This document shows, piece by piece, positions 24,329-27,563 of a stretch of 27,563 nucleotides of DNA (positions are counted from its first letter, which is position 1; every line of letters starts with the position of its first letter). The translations under genes were made by a program, and so were the position numbers. This DNA comes from UBA9619 sp964630665 (GTDB lineage Bacteria > Pseudomonadota > Gammaproteobacteria > Arenicellales > UBA868). The notes under the pieces were generated by a model, which saw nothing but the letters and a program-made list of their open reading frames with translations, made no database searches and was not told where the DNA came from. The stretch is taken from contig CAZVVN010000041.1 in the NCBI GenBank assembly GCA_964630665.1, positions 1-27,563 on the forward strand, in the 5' to 3' direction.

Positions 24329-25626
24329 TTGAACATCTGAAGACTGCCCGGAAAACGCCGTTCAGCGAGGAAGAGCATACCCACGTGGTCGTGGCTGAGA
24401 TGCTCCGTGAAATCGAGACAGAAGGCGAAAAGAAAGTACGGTATTACGCAGAAACGCTAGATGGGTGGACGGGGGATATCGTCATAACCTCGGATACCAT
24501 CGAAAAGGCAACTGCACAGCTGTCGCAACAGGCGAAAGATGACATCCAGTTTGCTCACGAAAGGGTACGGCGGTTTGCTGAAGCACAACTTGCGAGTTTG
24601 AGTGAGTTTGAGACCGAACTGTCGCCAGGGCTGATTGCGGGTCAGCGACTGGTACCCGTCCAGACTGCGGGTTGCTATATACCCGGAGGGCGCTACGCCC
24701 ACATCGCTTCTGCGCTGATGAGCGTCACCACAGCGAAAGTGGCGGGAGTCAGCAACGTGATTGTGTGTTCGCCGACCAGGGGTACTGAAGGTGTCCACGC
24801 TTCTATTCTCTATGCAGCCAATCTGGCTGGTGCCGATACCATACTGGCGCTTGGTGGGGTGCAGGGCGTTGCAGCGCTGGCCTTTGGTTTATTCACCGGG
24901 TACTCGGCAGATATCCTTGTGGGACCTGGTAATCGTTTTGTTGCTGAAGCGAAGCAAATTCTTTATGGACGGGTCGGAATTGATCTTTTTGCAGGACCCA
25001 CTGAGATCGCGATCATTGCCGATGAAACAGCTGATCCCGATCTTGTTGCTTCCGATCTTGCCGGGCAGGCTGAACACGGGCCTGATTCACCGGCCTGGTT
25101 GATCACGACCTCGCGGGGGCTGGCAGAAGCCGTGATGGACCGGATCCCTCATTGTATCGATCGTCTCCAGGAACCCAACCGGTCAGCCGCGGAATCGGCA
25201 TGGCAGGACTATGGCGAGGTAGTCCTGGTCGACAGCCGTGAAGCTGCTGTGGCGCAGAGCGATCGATATGCGCCTGAACATCTGGAGGTTCATGCACAGG
25301 CGCTGGATTGGTGGTTGGAAAATCTGAGCAACTACGGGTCTCTCTTTCTCGGTGAAGAGACCACAGTCACCTATGGAGACAAGGCATCCGGACCCAATCA
25401 TATTCTGCCAACCAAGGGGGCGGCGCGTTACACCGGTGGCCTGAGTGTCGCCAAGTTCATCAAGACTGTCACCTGGCAGCGAATGACCCGTGAGGCAAAT
25501 CGGGACGTGGGCGCAGTAAGTGCAAGAATTTCACGGACTGAAGGTATGGAGGGCCACGCCTTGTCAGGAGACGATCGCCTGAAGAAATACTTCCCAGACG
25601 AAACATTCGATCTGTCAGGTCGTTGA
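24325..25626 (+). CDS. Histidinol-dehydrogenase-family NAD-dependent alcohol dehydrogenase
   Basis: HisD paralogue, 433 aa. Zinc ligands are kept: Gln248 and His251 (GQAEHGPDSP), Asp352 (YGDKASGPNH) and His411 (GMEGHALSG). The acid/base pair Glu318-His319 (YAPEHLEV) is intact. The segment GPNHILPTKGAARYTGGLSV, then KFIKTVTWQ, at 357-385 is typical of a non-biosynthetic HisD group. From memory that group includes sulfopropanediol 3-dehydrogenase (HpsN), and it differs from HisD of his operons. No other his gene is nearby, supporting a catabolic role: two-step NAD-dependent oxidation of a primary alcohol to an acid. Its native substrate could be 2,3-dihydroxypropane-1-sulfonate or another polar alcohol. 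The ATG lacks a Shine-Dalgarno; a short leader frame overlaps it. Confidence 0.85.
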   Translation: MIEHLKTARKTPFSEEEHTHVVVAEMLREIETEGEKKVRYYAETLDGWTGDIVITSDTIEKATAQLSQQAKDDIQFAHERVRRFAEAQLASLSEFETELSPGLIAGQRLVPVQTAGCYIPGGRYAHIASALMSVTTAKVAGVSNVIVCSPTRGTEGVHASILYAANLAGADTILALGGVQGVAALAFGLFTGYSADILVGPGNRFVAEAKQILYGRVGIDLFAGPTEIAIIADETADPDLVASDLAGQAEHGPDSPAWLITTSRGLAEAVMDRIPHCIDRLQEPNRSAAESAWQDYGEVVLVDSREAAVAQSDRYAPEHLEVHAQALDWWLENLSNYGSLFLGEETTVTYGDKASGPNHILPTKGAARYTGGLSVAKFIKTVTWQRMTREANRDVGAVSARISRTEGMEGHALSGDDRLKKYFPDETFDLSGR

Positions 25627-25788
25627 ATGGGTACATTGAGAGCAGATGCGTTCTTCTTTGGAACTGCTCGCAGTAGAGTGGCTCCGACATCGGTTCATTG
25701 TGTGCCAAGCCTGACCACTTTATGCAAAATGTCCTCGCCACGTTAGACAACATTCCAAAACAGCCTTGTAATTGTGAGGAGATGTCCG

Positions 25789-26859
25789 ATGCCAGATCGC
25801 CAACAGGTGCGCAGCAAACTCGAACTGCAGGGCGATCGAGTCACTATCGCGGTCCAAGAAGCAGTGAGTATGGTAGACGGGATATTCAGACATATTGGGT
25901 GTTCGGCAGATATCGCTCAGACCGTCGCCGCACACCTGGCCAATTCGAATCTCTGTGGAATGGAGTCCCATGGCCTCATGCGAACCCTTCAGTATGCGGA
26001 ACAATTCGAAACCGGCCAAATGCGTGCCGATGTAGAGCCACGGATAAGAACAACTCCGCGGGGCGTCACCGAAGTCGACGGTTGCCATGGTATTGGCATC
26101 CCGGCGATGAAGATGGCGGTCGAGCACAGCTGTGAAGTCGCTCGAAAACAGAGTATGTCAGCACTCGCCATTCGGAATGTCGGACACACCGGCAGGCTCG
26201 GAGAATTCACCGAGACGGCGGCGCAAAGCGGCTGTTTGTGTATTGTGATCGGTGGTGGCGGGCGGCAGAGGTGGCGTCAGGTCGCACCTTACGGTGGCCG
26301 ATGTGCCATGCTGCCGACCAATCCCTATAGCATCGGTATTCCCGGAGGTGACAGAGGGCCGGTGGTGCTCGATTTTGCAACATCGAAAATCGCAGGTGGG
26401 TGGATCTATGCCGCACGAAGCGCGGGTGCACTTTTGCCTGACAACGCTCTGATGGACTCCGATGGTAATGTCACACGCGATCCAGAGGATTATTTTCGCG
26501 GTGGTGCGATCATGCCGGCCGGGGGTGCCAAGGGCTACGCGCTTGCACTTGTCGCAGAGATGATCGCCGAGGCCATGCTGGGTCCGGTCACCACCGAGGG
26601 CAATTGGCTGATGATCACGCTCGATGCAAGCAGGTTTCGCGAACCGTGTGCCATGCAGACAGCGGCAGAAGAACTGCTCGAAGAGCTGCGTCATTGCCCG
26701 CCCGCACCGGGCTTTGAAAAGGTTGAAGTACCCGGAGAACGAGAGCGGGAGCATCGCCAACGCACTAAAGAATCCGGTATTTCGTTGCCAGAGAAAACCT
26801 GGCAGCAGATCGTCAGTCTCTCAGATAACTTGTCAGTGCTGGGGTCGCAGTCTTCATGA
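25789..26859 (+). CDS. Malate/L-lactate/ureidoglycolate-type dehydrogenase (Ldh_2 family)
   Basis: NAD(P)-dependent oxidoreductase of the Ldh_2 (PF02615) family, 356 aa. Landmarks are SNLCGMESHGLMR (53-65, with catalytic-region His61), RNVGHTGRLGEF (129-140, His133), APYGG (166-170), TNPYSIGIP (177-185) and VLDFATSK (193-200). Members oxidise 2-hydroxy acids such as malate, lactate, sulfolactate, ureidoglycolate or delta-1-piperideine-type compounds. GAGGAG lies seven bases before the ATG chosen; a GTG five codons upstream would overlap that site and is rejected. It lies 162 bases after the HisD-like gene. An alcohol-to-acid dehydrogenase followed by a 2-hydroxyacid dehydrogenase would make a sensible pathway, with sulfolactate as one candidate intermediate. 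Confidence 0.85.
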   Translation: MPDRQQVRSKLELQGDRVTIAVQEAVSMVDGIFRHIGCSADIAQTVAAHLANSNLCGMESHGLMRTLQYAEQFETGQMRADVEPRIRTTPRGVTEVDGCHGIGIPAMKMAVEHSCEVARKQSMSALAIRNVGHTGRLGEFTETAAQSGCLCIVIGGGGRQRWRQVAPYGGRCAMLPTNPYSIGIPGGDRGPVVLDFATSKIAGGWIYAARSAGALLPDNALMDSDGNVTRDPEDYFRGGAIMPAGGAKGYALALVAEMIAEAMLGPVTTEGNWLMITLDASRFREPCAMQTAAEELLEELRHCPPAPGFEKVEVPGEREREHRQRTKESGISLPEKTWQQIVSLSDNLSVLGSQSS

Positions 26860-27104
26860 GTGAAACGGTGGGCACCTATGACCTGAAGGCAGCTGGGAAT
26901 CGGTTGAAGATAGACCCACGGTCTTTGGAATCCTGCTGCCGAATCCTGGTGTCTTTTCCTGCATTCAAAGAGCCCTTAAAGATCGGAATTGTTGTCTCCC
27001 TCCAAGTTGCTATCAGCCAGGTTAACCCCTTGAATGGTGGAATCTCATGTACTGGCGGGTTATCCTTTGAATTTCCAACTTACAACGTGAGGAGAAAACC
27101 ATGA
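26856..27104 (+). CDS. Doubtful 82-codon reading frame between Ldh_2 and OsmC genes
   Basis: This frame overlaps the upstream stop by ATGA (26856-26859) and the downstream start by ATGA (27101-27104), the classic spacing of coupled genes. Against it, there is no Shine-Dalgarno, the sequence resembles nothing I recognise, and its last codons simply translate the ribosome-binding site of the next gene. The first 25 residues look more protein-like than the rest. It may be non-coding or the remnant of a broken gene. Confidence 0.22.
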   Translation: MSETVGTYDLKAAGNRLKIDPRSLESCCRILVSFPAFKEPLKIGIVVSLQVAISQVNPLNGGISCTGGLSFEFPTYNVRRKP

Positions 27105-27563
27105 GTGATCAAAAAGTCGATAACGGAGTGAATGTCCAGGCACTACTGGACGCGCGTGAAGCGCTGACCGAGGCGCCCGAAGCCGCCCAGTTCACTTGGC
27201 GTGCAACATGCGATTGGGTCAACGGTACCCATAGCAGGACCAGTGTTGAAGGGTTTTTCGGGCTCGGTGAGGAGCAGAAACATAGAACTGAGTTCAGCTT
27301 TGATGCTGACCATCCTGAAATCTTTGCGTCAGAAGACAATGGTGCGACACCGGTCGAGCTCGTGCTCGCCGGACTGGCCAGTTGTCTGACCGCCGGTGTT
27401 GCAGCTGTTGCCCAGAACCGCGAAATACAGCTGAATTCCGTGTCGGCGACACTTGAAGGTGGTATGGACGTCCAGGGGATCCTCGGCATCGACAGCGATG
27501 GGCGCACCGGTTGTGATGGCATCAAGGTGACCTACAACATCGATGCCGATGCGTCCAAGGAAG
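27101..27563 (+). CDS. OsmC/Ohr-family protein, partial (cut at window end)
   Basis: The first 154 codons of an OsmC-like peroxide-reductase-fold protein. A GAGGAG site lies eight bases before the ATG. The motif ATPVELVLAGLASCLTAGV (82-100) contains Cys95, one of the two redox cysteines of the family; the second would lie beyond the window edge. An N-terminal region of about 30 residues precedes the core, longer than in classical OsmC or Ohr. Relatives reduce organic hydroperoxides. Its place after the dehydrogenases may be coincidental. Confidence 0.8.
   Translation, partial: MSDQKVDNGVNVQALLDAREALTEAPEAAQFTWRATCDWVNGTHSRTSVEGFFGLGEEQKHRTEFSFDADHPEIFASEDNGATPVELVLAGLASCLTAGVAAVAQNREIQLNSVSATLEGGMDVQGILGIDSDGRTGCDGIKVTYNIDADASKE

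Noticed and set aside
25774..25788. GTG start for the Ldh_2 gene
   Set aside because: It overlaps the GAGGAG site that serves the ATG at 25789.

Overview
The window looks like a catabolic and uptake island from a Gram-negative bacterium, most likely a member of the Pseudomonadota. All three periplasmic substrate-binding proteins carry cleavable signal peptides without a lipobox cysteine, ribosome-binding sites are AGGAG-like, and the gene families (TauABC-like, HisJQM-like and Opp-like ABC importers, SDRs, amidohydrolases) are typical of that phylum. No rRNA, tRNA or marker gene is present, so finer placement is not possible. About two dozen genes are well supported. All are on the + strand except a small orphan (167-448) and one amidohydrolase (5363-6310). 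I see no transcription factor, transposase, integrase, CRISPR array or tRNA.

Layout. (1) 167-5324: a minus-strand small protein is divergent from an NMT1/TauA-type binding protein, TauC-type permease and TauB-type ATPase. An SDR dehydrogenase overlaps the ATPase gene, and a second SDR follows. (2) 5363-11393: a metal-dependent amidohydrolase (-) is divergent from a LysA-like PLP decarboxylase, followed by a class III aminotransferase and a gamma-glutamyltransferase-family Ntn hydrolase. (3) 11593-15294: a polar-amino-acid binding protein, two HisQ/HisM-type permeases and no ATPase gene, then a cytoplasmic serine hydrolase of the beta-lactamase/esterase fold. (4) 15627-24211: a complete Opp/Dpp-type importer (binding protein, two permeases, two ATPases), then an N-acyl-D-amino-acid deacylase and a DegT-type aminotransferase. 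(5) 24325-27563: a histidinol-dehydrogenase paralogue, a malate/L-lactate/ureidoglycolate-type dehydrogenase, and the start of an OsmC-family protein cut by the window edge.

How it may work together (inference): three importers with different substrate classes feed hydrolases that release amines or amino acids (D-aminoacylase, GGT-like hydrolase, amidohydrolase), PLP enzymes that transaminate or decarboxylate them, and dehydrogenases that oxidise the products. Scavenging of organic nitrogen, or of a sulfonate or modified amino acid, would fit. The sequence does not fix the substrate.

Two patterns recur across the three importers. Each binding-protein gene is followed by a strong hairpin before its permease gene, and the permease starts are weak (TTG, or no good Shine-Dalgarno). 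Each binding-protein gene also has an upstream promoter-like element with a TATATTA box. Two of these are the same TTGACA-N18-TATATTA arrangement, which suggests shared control. The Opp block (about 15.5-20.3 kb) is visibly richer in A+T than its surroundings.
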